This document shows positions 26,788-34,603 of a stretch of DNA of 64,000 nt, one piece after another. Source of the DNA: Saprospiraceae bacterium (GTDB lineage: Bacteria > Bacteroidota > Bacteroidia > Chitinophagales > Saprospiraceae); contig JANQQI010000130.1 of assembly GCA_028285085.1 (NCBI GenBank), positions 1 through 64,000 on the forward strand, read 5' to 3'. The position numbers were made by a program, and so were the translations under genes. The notes under the pieces were generated by a model. The model ran no database searches and was not told where the DNA came from. It saw nothing but the letters and a program-made list of their open reading frames with translations. Every line of letters starts with the position of its first letter. Within the stretch, counting starts at the first letter, position 1.

Positions 26788-27693
26788 CTAAAAATAGCCT
26801 TGCTTTTTCCGGTCCTCCATCGAGGTTTCAGAGCGTTTATCGTCGGCGCGTCCGCCACGTTCTGTTTGTCGGGTGGTTTCGACTTCCTGGACGACCTCGC
26901 TAATGGTGCGTGCTGAAGAAGTCACGGCTCCAGTACAAGTCATGTCTCCGATCGTCCGAAAACGGACCGTCATCATTTCGGACTGCTCATTAGGTTTATG
27001 AGTGATGTATTCTGAATCAGCGAGGATAACCCCATCCCGGATAAAACATGGTCGCTCGTGGGCAAAATAAAGTGATGGAAGTTCGACCTTTTCCATCATG
27101 AGATATTGCCATACATCCAATTCGGTCCAATTACTGATTGGAAAGACTCGGAAATGCTCACCAAAATGCTTCTTGCTATTGAATAAGTTCCACAGCTCCG
27201 GGCGCTGATTTTTGGGATCCCACTGCCCGAATTCATCACGGTGAGAGAAAAACCGCTCTTTAGCCCGGGCCTTTTCTTCATCCCGTCGGGCCCCGCCAAG
27301 AGCAGCATCAAACTTGCCTTTTTCCAGTTCCTCCAATAAAACTGCAGTCTGCAAACCATTACGACTGGCATTATAACCTTTTTCCTCTACGACAAGTCGC
27401 TTATCAATCGCTTCTTGTACGGAGCCTACGATTAGTTTTACTTTCAGTCGACTCATCAAGGCATCACGGAAAGTTAGGGTCTCCGGAAAGTTATGGCCTG
27501 TATCAATATGCAAGAATGGGAAAGGGATACGCGCCGGGTAGAATGCTTTTTGGGCTAAATAAGCCATCAAAATAGAATCTTTGCCACCGGAGAACATTAG
27601 AACCGGATTTTCAAATTGCGCGGCAACTTCTCGAATAATAAAGATTGACTCTGATTCGAGCTCTTTAAGGTGGTTAAGATGATAGTTATACAT
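26788..27693 (-). CDS. cysD: Sulfate adenylyltransferase subunit 2
   Basis: A 301-residue catalytic subunit of the heterodimeric ATP sulfurylase. The PP-loop SGGKDS is at residues 35-40. GGARRDEEKARAKERFFSHR and LWNLFNSKKHFGEHFRVFPI are highly conserved CysD segments. DVWQYLMMEKVELPSLYFAH follows, and the C-terminal TERGGRADDKRSETSMEDRK closes the family pattern; the length equals the usual about 300. The gene starts 3 bases after the cysC stop, so it is co-transcribed and probably coupled. Together with CysN and CysC it makes PAPS from sulfate and ATP. Confidence 0.97.
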   Translation of the reverse strand: MYNYHLNHLKELESESIFIIREVAAQFENPVLMFSGGKDSILMAYLAQKAFYPARIPFPFLHIDTGHNFPETLTFRDALMSRLKVKLIVGSVQEAIDKRLVVEEKGYNASRNGLQTAVLLEELEKGKFDAALGGARRDEEKARAKERFFSHRDEFGQWDPKNQRPELWNLFNSKKHFGEHFRVFPISNWTELDVWQYLMMEKVELPSLYFAHERPCFIRDGVILADSEYITHKPNEQSEMMTVRFRTIGDMTCTGAVTSSARTISEVVQEVETTRQTERGGRADDKRSETSMEDRKKQGYF

Positions 27694-27696
27694 GAA

Positions 27697-28293
27697 TTAA
27701 TATTTTATGATCGGGAGCAAGTGATTATAAATGACTTCTACGCTTTGTTCTATACTAAGTTCGTTCGTTTTTATTTCAAGGGCGGGATTCAAGGGTGCTT
27801 CATACGGAGAGTCGATACCTGTGAATCCTTTGATTTCTCCTCGCCGTGCTTTTTGATACAGCCCTTTGACATCACGGGTTTCGCATACCTCTAGAGGTGC
27901 ATTGATGTAGATTTCGATGAAATCATCGGGGCCAATAATCTGTCGGGCAAAGTCCCGAATATTTTGCGTAGGGCTAATAAAAGAGTTGATCGTAATAATA
28001 CCGCTATTAAGATAAAGGTGTGCTATTTCAGCAATTCTCCGGATGTTTTCGCGCCGATCTTCGAGAGAAAAGCCCAGATTATTATTGATACCGCTGCGGA
28101 TGTTGTCGCCGTCCAATACTTGAGGAAAGTATCCAGCCTTAAAAAGTCGTCGTTCTAAATGTTGTGCAATGGTACTTTTGCCCGAACCGGACAAACCAGT
28201 GAGCCAGAGAACTTTGCTATGCTGTTGTAATTGCTTTTCCCGTTCTGATCTGGTGATCAGATGATCAAAAATGGGATGAATATGGTCTTGCAA
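27697..28293 (-). CDS. cysC: Adenylylsulfate kinase
   Basis: A 198-residue APS kinase. The P-loop GLSGSGKST is at residues 33-41, followed by VLDGDNIRSGINNNLGFSLE (substrate-binding Asp and Arg), and ENIRRIAEIAHLYLNSGIIT. DDFIEIYINAPLEVCETRDV and KGLYQKARRGEIKGFTGIDS complete the family motifs. It phosphorylates APS to PAPS. As first gene of cysC-cysD-cysN it commits the pathway to PAPS. No cysH, cysI or cysJ for sulfate reduction is seen within the window, so the PAPS may feed sulfotransferases instead. Confidence 0.97.
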   Translation of the reverse strand: MQDHIHPIFDHLITRSEREKQLQQHSKVLWLTGLSGSGKSTIAQHLERRLFKAGYFPQVLDGDNIRSGINNNLGFSLEDRRENIRRIAEIAHLYLNSGIITINSFISPTQNIRDFARQIIGPDDFIEIYINAPLEVCETRDVKGLYQKARRGEIKGFTGIDSPYEAPLNPALEIKTNELSIEQSVEVIYNHLLPIIKY

Positions 28294-28417
28294 AATATTC
28301 GTTATTTAGTCCTGGTTATATAAACTTAGGGCTAAATTTAGAATTACAGTTTTATCAAGGAAGAGATGCAAATATGGACATTAATATTGTCAATTGCAAG
28401 TAGTCACTAAGAGAGTC

Positions 28418-29449
28418 TTACCTCAATTTGGCAATAATGCATACCGCATCGAACTGTTCATCTGGCTTTTGAATGAACTTATGAATAATCCAACCATTTT
28501 TGCGAAGTAATTGAATGACTTCTTCTGGTTCAAATAGTGTGAAACCGTCTTTGATAAATGGTAAATCCTCTACACTGCTACGAGAGCGCATACCAATACC
28601 TAGCCAACCGTCAGAGCGTAGGCTGCGCCGAAATTCTTCGAGTACGACCTCCGGATCTTCCCAAAAGTAAATCGTATTAACAGTACAGATTTTTGTGAAA
28701 TGCCCACTAGAGAATGGAATATTAGCCGCTTCGCCAGCTTCGATTTGGACATTATCGTAATTGCTGGTGATCTTTCGAGCTTCTTTAACCATGGTAGGGG
28801 AGTAGTCAACACCCACAAAGGTGGTGGCTGGATATTGCACGGCGAGTTCAGTAAAGAATTGGCCGTTTCCACAACCTAAATCTAATACAACATCTCGATT
28901 TTTTAACTCTAGCTGTTCGAATACTAATTCGTTAATGAAACGATTGCCTTTATTCATCTGACGGGCAACTTCTTGGCCAGTGGCACCTTCTGGCTTGCGT
29001 AATTGAGCCGCTAGTTCACTGGGCTGAATCGTAGATCGGGAAAAAATAAGTTGAGCCAACTGATTTTGGATATCAGCAGGAAAGGGTCGGGCTTTACGAT
29101 CGTCCAGATCAATGTGTACGCCAACATTACGACTTTCGGCGGCGAGCTCTTCTCGTTGATTGTACATTTTATGTTCGAAAATAACCGCCTTGTTTTTGGC
29201 TTCAATGAAACGAGATTGAATGACAATCAGATCGCCTGCTAGGATTTCGCGGAGATATTTTAGATTTTGTTCCACGGCGACCATACCTTTGTTTGCTTCT
29301 CGAAGATAAGCTGGGCCAATGCCTGCCTTAGCCAATAAGTGCCAAGTCGCCTCGTCGAATTTGCCAAGATAATGCTGTACATTCATGTGGCCATTGAAGT
29401 CACAATGCCAAGGGTAGATAGTCCCACGATGCGTTTCGATAAATTCCAT
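28418..29449 (-). CDS. Hotdog thioesterase - methyltransferase fusion protein
   Basis: A 343-residue two-domain protein. Residues 1-135 are a 4HBT-type hotdog domain with CDFNGHMNVQHYLGKFDEA (Asp17 in the catalytic position), then RSRFIEAKNKAVIFEHKMYN-like strands typical of acyl-CoA thioesterases. A linker at about 136-180 (RKPEGATGQEVARQMNKGNR) leads to a class I methyltransferase with VVLDLGCGNGQFF (187-198), FVGVDYSPTMVKEARK and EAGEAANIPFSSGHF. Each half looks complete, so this is a true fusion and not a frameshift. It might release an acyl chain and methylate the acid, or act on separate substrates. It is preceded by a TATCTTTG promoter box and appears monocistronic. Confidence 0.85.
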   Translation of the reverse strand: MEFIETHRGTIYPWHCDFNGHMNVQHYLGKFDEATWHLLAKAGIGPAYLREANKGMVAVEQNLKYLREILAGDLIVIQSRFIEAKNKAVIFEHKMYNQREELAAESRNVGVHIDLDDRKARPFPADIQNQLAQLIFSRSTIQPSELAAQLRKPEGATGQEVARQMNKGNRFINELVFEQLELKNRDVVLDLGCGNGQFFTELAVQYPATTFVGVDYSPTMVKEARKITSNYDNVQIEAGEAANIPFSSGHFTKICTVNTIYFWEDPEVVLEEFRRSLRSDGWLGIGMRSRSSVEDLPFIKDGFTLFEPEEVIQLLRKNGWIIHKFIQKPDEQFDAVCIIAKLR

Positions 29450-29484
29450 ATGTCTTACATTTGAGAAGCACTGATAAAGCTACT

Positions 29485-29492
29485 CAAAGATA
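29485..29492 (-). promoter_or_regulatory. Minus-7 box of the thioesterase-methyltransferase gene
   Basis: Read on the minus strand the sequence is TATCTTTG, an exact TAnnTTTG match. A TTG at 29517-29519 (minus strand) is a possible minus-33 element, although the 24-base gap is long. The predicted leader is about 30 bases. Confidence 0.45.
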
Positions 29493-29545
29493 ATTGAGAA
29501 TTGGACTTTTCTACCCCAATTTTATTTTCACCCTTTCCCGCTAAT

Positions 29546-30328
29546 TTAAGATACTTGGAAAGTCCCTTCGATAACGAGTTTTGCGTGACCTCTGATTAAT
29601 ACCCGATCATTAATCAGTTCTAGATCCAACTGTCCACTCCGCGCGCTCAGCTGTCGAGCTTTGAAGCGGAGCTGCCCACGCTCCTGTTTCCAAAGATCAA
29701 CTAGTGCACAATGCATTGAACCTGTCACAGGATCTTCGTTGATACCAAGGTTGGGGGCAAAACAGCGCGAGACGAAATCGCAATCGGGTTGTCCGGCCCA
29801 GGCGGTAATACCAACTGCGTGGGGGTGTAGATGACTCAAGCGTGCAAAATCGGGTTCGAATTGTTCCACTTCTTCGGCTGAGGATAAAACCAATAAGAGT
29901 TTATCCGCTTCGTAAGCCTTCTGGGGGTTTAAATCCGGGTATTCAAATTGCCGATCGACTAATTGGCTGGAGATTCGCGGAAAATCCATCACAATCGTAC
30001 CTGCTTCACGATGAACACTCAGAATACCTTTAGTACGGGTTTGAAAAATAATCTCTTGTTGGCCAGGCGCAACTTTATTGAAAATAACATAAGCGCTGGC
30101 TAAGGTCGCATGCCCACAAAGCTCAATTTCACAACTTGGAGAGAACCAACGTATGTCATATCCTGCTTTAGAGGGGACTAAAAAAGCGGTTTCGGGGAGG
30201 TTGTTTTCGGTAGCTATTTTTTGCAGAAGGCTGTCCTCTGGCCAATGTTGTAATAGGATGACTCCTGCGGGATTGCCTTTAAATGCTTCTTGTGTGAAGG
30301 CATCAATTTGGTAAAATGGAAAATGCAT
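29546..30328 (-). CDS. PhzF family isomerase/epimerase
   Basis: A 260-residue member of the PhzF family, which has the diaminopimelate-epimerase fold. The N-terminal FYQIDAFTQEAFKGNPAGVI and ATENNLPETAFL (Glu46 at the position of the catalytic glutamate of PhzF) are diagnostic. WFSPSCEIELCGHATLASAY and NEDPVTGSMHCALVDLW are the other conserved loops. No phenazine pathway is present, so the substrate is unknown; most family members are uncharacterised isomerases. It lies 13 bases downstream of the NTF2-like gene on the same strand, and the pair is divergent from a MocR-type regulator. Confidence 0.9.
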   Translation of the reverse strand: MHFPFYQIDAFTQEAFKGNPAGVILLQHWPEDSLLQKIATENNLPETAFLVPSKAGYDIRWFSPSCEIELCGHATLASAYVIFNKVAPGQQEIIFQTRTKGILSVHREAGTIVMDFPRISSQLVDRQFEYPDLNPQKAYEADKLLLVLSSAEEVEQFEPDFARLSHLHPHAVGITAWAGQPDCDFVSRCFAPNLGINEDPVTGSMHCALVDLWKQERGQLRFKARQLSARSGQLDLELINDRVLIRGHAKLVIEGTFQVS

Positions 30329-30341
30329 GATAATTAGATAT

Positions 30342-30695
30342 TTAGTTTTTGTAATGAGCTAGTACTTCGCAAACCCTGCCGTCACTGTTTAAGCGCATGA
30401 CTTCAGCCGAGAGTCCACGCACACCATTATAGATGAGTGTAATGCTATCGACACCTACTAAGATGTGTAATAACTCAAAACGTAGATTTGGATAGTACTT
30501 CAAGCCTTTTGTAAAATAAGCGCGCAGTGCTGCCTTATCATTTATTTGGCCGTCGATCTTACCTAGTAATTGAGTAATCACTGGCGAGTTAAACTGAATG
30601 TCTTCGGCATAATGCGCCATAATTCGATCTAGATCGTGGCTGTTCCAGGCAGCAATCCATTCGCGGGCTAATTTTTTAATATTGGCAGGGAGCAT
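30342..30695 (-). CDS. NTF2/SnoaL-like small protein
   Basis: A 117-residue protein from the ATG giving MLPANIKKLAREWIAAWNSH; a GTG 27 bases earlier is also in frame. The AREWIAAWNSHDLDRIMAHY opening and IQFNSPVITQLLGKIDGQIN are typical of the SnoaL-like NTF2 cone fold, used for small-molecule binding or isomerase chemistry. The Asp/His pair expected in active SnoaL members cannot be confirmed by eye. It is co-transcribed with phzF. Together with the divergent PLP-dependent regulator this suggests a small catabolic or detoxification cassette. Confidence 0.7.
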   Translation of the reverse strand: MLPANIKKLAREWIAAWNSHDLDRIMAHYAEDIQFNSPVITQLLGKIDGQINDKAALRAYFTKGLKYYPNLRFELLHILVGVDSITLIYNGVRGLSAEVMRLNSDGRVCEVLAHYKN

Positions 30696-30722
30696 TGTGA
30701 TGAGCGTTTTGATTCTGATCAC

Positions 30723-30791
30723 AAAAGAACTTACATTTGAGGGATTAAAACAGATTCAGTTTTTTGTTTTTTAACCAGATCAGATTAAAAA
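30723..30791. promoter_or_regulatory. Divergent intergenic region with CAGATTCAG/CAGATCAG repeats
   Basis: The gap between the NTF2-like gene and the MocR regulator contains AACAGATTCAG (near 30749-30759) and AACCAGATCAG (30773-30783) as direct repeats about 24 bases apart. MocR proteins commonly bind direct repeats between divergent genes, so these are candidate operators. No TAnnTTTG box was found. Confidence 0.35.
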
Positions 30792-32231
30792 ATGTCTTCT
30801 GCAAAATCCACTTTTCTTTATCTCAATCTTTCCGAACAACTGGAAAAACTTATTCTCGATGGTGTTTATCAATTGGGTGATAAACTCCCGTCTGTACGCG
30901 TCATGAGTCGGGAACGAGGTATCAGTATGAGCACTGTTTTTCAGGCATATTATCAACTGGAAAGTAGAGGATTGATTGAATCTCGACCGAAGTCTGGTTA
31001 CTATGTTCGCTATAATGTTCAACAAAAACACCAACCTCCCAAAGCCGTCTATGATATCGAATTGGCGGATCGGCCGATTAGTATTGATGAGATGCTACGC
31101 ATTGTGTACGGACAGCTAAATGCGGAGGCGGTTGTTTCCTTCTCGATGGGGGCTCCGGATATTAGCCTACTGCCCGTTGCCAAGTTGGATAAATCTATTC
31201 GACATGCGATTACCCAGCATCCCAAACATTGCTTGAACTATGAGGATATCCCCGGCAATCCAAACTTGCGCAATTACTTGGCTCGGATGGCTTTTAACTG
31301 GGGAGGTGATTTCACCGCAGAAGATGTCGTAGTGACTGCAGGCTGTATGGAATCAGTGGCCAATTGTCTGGATGTGTTGACACAACCCGGAGATACAGTC
31401 GCTGTCGAGAGTCCGACCTATTTTGGATTACTCCAATTACTTCAAGAGATGCAGCTTCAGGTCTTAGAGGTGCCTACGGATCCGGTGCATGGAATAGATC
31501 TGAATGTACTGGAATCAGCTTTTCAGAATCAAACCACAAAGCTTTGTGTCCTTGTACCAAATTTTAGTAATCCTTTAGGTGCTTTAATGACCGACGAGCA
31601 TAAACGACAAGTCGTGCAAATGCTCGAAAAATACAATGCCCATTTGATTGAGTCAGATTTATACGGTGAGCTCTACTTCGGCAAGCAGCGCCCTCGCACC
31701 TGTAAGTCTTTTGATCAGAATGACCGGGTCTTGTATTGTTCTTCCGTTTCCAAATCTTTGGCACCAGGATATCGCATCGGATGGTCAATCGCTGGCAAGT
31801 ATACCCCAGCACTAATAAAGCGCAAATTGGTTCGTTCTGTATCAACCTGCACCTTAAGTCAGGTCGTTATGGCTCATTTTCTGGAAACGGGGCGTTATGA
31901 TCTTCATCTGCGTAAGCTTCGCCAGGCTTTGCATGTTCAATCGATGCGCTATCTGAAAGCCATTTCGGATTATTTCCCGCAAGATATCCGGATCACACAG
32001 CCAAGAGGATCCCTTTATTTCTGGGTGGAGTTAGAAAAGGGGATTGATGCCTTTAACTTACATCAGCAAGCAATGCAACAAAACATTAGTATCGCTCCAG
32101 GTCAACTTTTTTCTATATCCAATGCATATCAACACTGTTTTAGGATGAGTTTTGGACAAATTTTTAATGATGAGATTGATACTGGATTGTACACTTTAGG
32201 ACAAATCATCAAAAAAAATAAAAAAAAGTGA
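30792..32231 (+). CDS. MocR/PdxR-type GntR regulator with aminotransferase domain
   Basis: A 479-residue chimeric regulator. Residues 1-75 are a GntR winged helix (SEQLEKLILDGVYQLGDKLP, then SMSTVFQAYYQLESRGLIES). From about 110 onward it is a fold-type I aminotransferase with SSVSKSLAPGYRIGW (Lys321 as the PLP Schiff-base lysine) and VLVPNFSNPLGALM. MocR proteins use PLP as a sensor and usually regulate the divergent neighbours. Here those are the NTF2-like protein and PhzF, 69-96 bases away. The helix-turn-helix and the PLP lysine are both present, so it should bind DNA and cofactor. The inducer is unknown. Confidence 0.92.
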   Translation: MSSAKSTFLYLNLSEQLEKLILDGVYQLGDKLPSVRVMSRERGISMSTVFQAYYQLESRGLIESRPKSGYYVRYNVQQKHQPPKAVYDIELADRPISIDEMLRIVYGQLNAEAVVSFSMGAPDISLLPVAKLDKSIRHAITQHPKHCLNYEDIPGNPNLRNYLARMAFNWGGDFTAEDVVVTAGCMESVANCLDVLTQPGDTVAVESPTYFGLLQLLQEMQLQVLEVPTDPVHGIDLNVLESAFQNQTTKLCVLVPNFSNPLGALMTDEHKRQVVQMLEKYNAHLIESDLYGELYFGKQRPRTCKSFDQNDRVLYCSSVSKSLAPGYRIGWSIAGKYTPALIKRKLVRSVSTCTLSQVVMAHFLETGRYDLHLRKLRQALHVQSMRYLKAISDYFPQDIRITQPRGSLYFWVELEKGIDAFNLHQQAMQQNISIAPGQLFSISNAYQHCFRMSFGQIFNDEIDTGLYTLGQIIKKNKKK

Positions 32232-32311
32232 CGCGATTTCTAAACAAAATAAAACTTTGAATATTAATAGTATTACTTGTATTTTATTTAGTATACCCTT
32301 ACCTTTACAAG

Positions 32312-32668
32312 GTGCTAAACGAAATCAAACATACCACATTGTCTCAAAATTCGCTGAAAGTGAAAAACCTATGTTTACGTACGGTCTTCATTGCTATTGC
32401 GCTGTTATTAAGTGCATCGGCGGTTCTTGATTTCTATATAAGTGGTGAACGGCATGAATATGTGGAAACTCTGGATAGTGAGTCAGAGGCTGAGCACGAA
32501 AATTCTCGTCAAAATGGCGATCTAGATAATGAGTTAGATGATCAATATCTTGTTGGTTATTTTCTCAAATCTTCTTCTACGTCTTTTCTCGTTAGTCCGG
32601 GCGATCGAAACTCTAACTTAGATTCTTACTGCCTGGAAGTACCGACCCGGCCTCCAAGGTGGGGATAG
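32312..32668 (+). CDS. Small membrane-anchored or exported hypothetical protein
   Basis: The frame opens with GTG at 32312, but an internal GTG at 32360 gives MKNLCLRTVFIAIALLLSAS, a better start, so the protein is probably 102 residues. One hydrophobic segment (about residues 8-25 of that form) is followed by an acidic stretch (ETLDSESEAEHENSRQNGDL) and a proline-rich tail ending TRPPRWG. I do not recognise a family. It sits 114 bases upstream of the SulP transporter and may be expressed with it. A TACCTTTA box (32300-32307) resembles a minus-7 element and would put the transcript start close to the first GTG, again favouring the second start. Confidence 0.5.
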   Translation: MLNEIKHTTLSQNSLKVKNLCLRTVFIAIALLLSASAVLDFYISGERHEYVETLDSESEAEHENSRQNGDLDNELDDQYLVGYFLKSSSTSFLVSPGDRNSNLDSYCLEVPTRPPRWG

Positions 32669-32782
32669 TTAATTATAATCCGTTTTTACCCGTTACAGAA
32701 TTTCCAAATCTTTCCAAGTATAGCTTAAATCGGTGTAGATCCGTATAGCCATACAATTGTATCAATTCAAAATATTAACAAA

Positions 32783-34426
32783 ATGAGCCAGAATAAGAGC
32801 CAGGGATTACTGGCAAATCTTAAGAATGATCTGCCCGCTAGTATAGTCGTATTTCTAGTAGCTGTCCCTCTTTGTTTGGGGATCGCACTAGCATCTGGAG
32901 CACCACTTTTTTCAGGAATTATTGCCGGAATCGTCGGTGGAATTGTTGTTGGTGCATTCAGTGGATCTCAACTTGGGGTTAGTGGTCCCGCTGCCGGACT
33001 CGCGGTTATTGTTTTATCTGCCATTATTGAGCTAGGCGCTTTTGAAACTTTCTTGCTAGCAGTTTTCCTTTCGGGAATTGTCCAATTAGCACTTGGTTTT
33101 GCAAAAGCAGGTATCATCGGTTATTATTTCCCTTCCTCAGTGATTAAAGGCATGTTGGCCGGTATTGGGGTGATTATTATTTTAAAACAAATCCCACATG
33201 CCTTTGGCTACGATCAGGACTTCGAGGGAAGTATGGCTTTTAACCAACCTGATGGTCATAATACATTATCTGAACTCTATTATATGCTAGATTTCGTGAC
33301 ACCAGGTGCGATCATTATTGCACTGTTGTCTATGGCGATCTTGATTCTGTGGGAGCGACCGTTTATGAAGCGCATTCGTATTTTCCAGATCGTTCAAGGA
33401 CCATTGATCGTCGTAGCTGCGGGGATTATCCTAAATCTGGTTTTTCAAAATATACCTGCTTTGTCACTCAAAGCAGACCAACTAGTACAAATCCCGGTTT
33501 CAGAAAGTCTATCGGGCTTCTTTGCTCAGTTTACATTCCCTGATTTCAGCCAACTGGCGAACCCGGCTGTCTACGTCACTGCGGTGACCATTGCCGTTGT
33601 GGCGAGCTTGGAAACTCTCCTCTGCTTGGAAGCTACGGATAAGCTTGATCCTTATAAGCGGGTGACTCCGGCTAATCAGGAGTTGAAAGCACAAGGGATC
33701 GGTAATATGGTTTCTGGTTTGATTGGTGGTTTGCCAATTACTCAGGTCATTGTACGTAGTTCAACTAATATTCAATCAGGTGGTCGCACGAAGATGTCTG
33801 CTATCGCACATGGTTTCTTGCTATTATTTTGTGCGATGTCGATTCCATTTATACTCAACTTGATTCCTTTGGCGAGCTTGGCGGCGATTCTTTTTGTTGT
33901 TGGATACAAATTGGCTAAACCTGTATTGTTCCGTCAAATGTACAACCTAGGGTGGTCTCACTTTGTGCCATTTATGGTCACGATTTTAGGGATTGTTCTT
34001 ACAGATTTGTTGATGGGAATCGGACTAGGTCTGGTGGTTGCCATCTTCTATATTCTTTATAACAATTATAAAAAACCTTACGTCTTTGAGCCGGAAGAAC
34101 ACCAAAACGGTAATTCGATCCGAATCAAACTGGCCGAAGATGTCACCTTTATTAATAAAGCAGCGATTCTGCGTACTCTGGACCAGATTCCGGATGGCGC
34201 TAAAGTGATTATCGATGCTTCCCGCTCCATCAATATCGATCAGGATGTTGTCGAAATCATCGAAGATTTCAAAGCGGGGGCAGAGTATCGGGATATTGAA
34301 GTGGAAGTGATTGAGCGGAACGATGTCCGCAGAAAAGCGAATCAAGTACGTCATTTCCAGGAAACTATTGAGAGCCTGGACCTGGACGTACCCTCAAAGA
34401 ATGGTAAAGTGCCAACAAAAGTTTAG
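32783..34426 (+). CDS. SulP family inorganic anion transporter
   Basis: A 547-residue inner-membrane transporter. The N-terminal half has about 10-12 membrane segments, beginning LPASIVVFLVAVPLCLGIAL with the family signature SGSQLGVSGPAAGLAVIVLS. A C-terminal STAS-like domain lies at about 430-530 (VTFINKAAILRTLDQIPDGA, KVIIDASRSINIDQDV). SulP proteins carry sulfate, bicarbonate or other anions, usually with Na+ or H+. This compact type occurs widely in Bacteroidota and is often a bicarbonate transporter near a carbonic anhydrase. No carbonic anhydrase is present here, and the PAPS genes 5 kb away make sulfate possible. The substrate is undecided. Confidence 0.92.
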   Translation: MSQNKSQGLLANLKNDLPASIVVFLVAVPLCLGIALASGAPLFSGIIAGIVGGIVVGAFSGSQLGVSGPAAGLAVIVLSAIIELGAFETFLLAVFLSGIVQLALGFAKAGIIGYYFPSSVIKGMLAGIGVIIILKQIPHAFGYDQDFEGSMAFNQPDGHNTLSELYYMLDFVTPGAIIIALLSMAILILWERPFMKRIRIFQIVQGPLIVVAAGIILNLVFQNIPALSLKADQLVQIPVSESLSGFFAQFTFPDFSQLANPAVYVTAVTIAVVASLETLLCLEATDKLDPYKRVTPANQELKAQGIGNMVSGLIGGLPITQVIVRSSTNIQSGGRTKMSAIAHGFLLLFCAMSIPFILNLIPLASLAAILFVVGYKLAKPVLFRQMYNLGWSHFVPFMVTILGIVLTDLLMGIGLGLVVAIFYILYNNYKKPYVFEPEEHQNGNSIRIKLAEDVTFINKAAILRTLDQIPDGAKVIIDASRSINIDQDVVEIIEDFKAGAEYRDIEVEVIERNDVRRKANQVRHFQETIESLDLDVPSKNGKVPTKV

Positions 34427-34489
34427 CCCTTCGTCGTTCTAGTCTAATTACGGATACAATTGTGGTTATTTATATGATGTTGTCCTAGT

Positions 34490-34514
34490 GCGTCCGCTTA
34501 ATTTAAGCGGACGC
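34490..34514. terminator. Perfect inverted repeat after the SulP gene
   Basis: GCGTCCGCTTAA (34490-34501) and TTAAGCGGACGC (34503-34514) form a 12-base perfect stem around a single T, which in RNA would open to a small loop. A TTTTTT run follows 11 bases later. It is probably the main rho-independent stop for the SulP transcript. Confidence 0.6.
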
Positions 34515-34557
34515 CGGACTTCTCTTTTTTAACCGCTGTAAACCGTGTAACAATGTG

Positions 34558-34595
34558 AAACTCTAATCCGGTCGAATTCGACCAGATTAGAGTTT
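34558..34595. terminator. Long palindrome between convergent genes (19-base arms, one mismatch)
   Basis: The arms 34558-34576 and 34577-34595 are complementary at 18 of 19 positions, centred on GAATTC, and TTTTGCCGTTTTT follows. It lies 9 bases from the stop of the minus-strand T9SS cargo gene and 130 bases from the SulP stop, so it can terminate both. Its central GGTCGAATTCGACCAGAT also occurs inside the KilA-N gene at 35960-35977. Confidence 0.65.
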
Positions 34596-34603
34596 TGCCG
34601 TTT

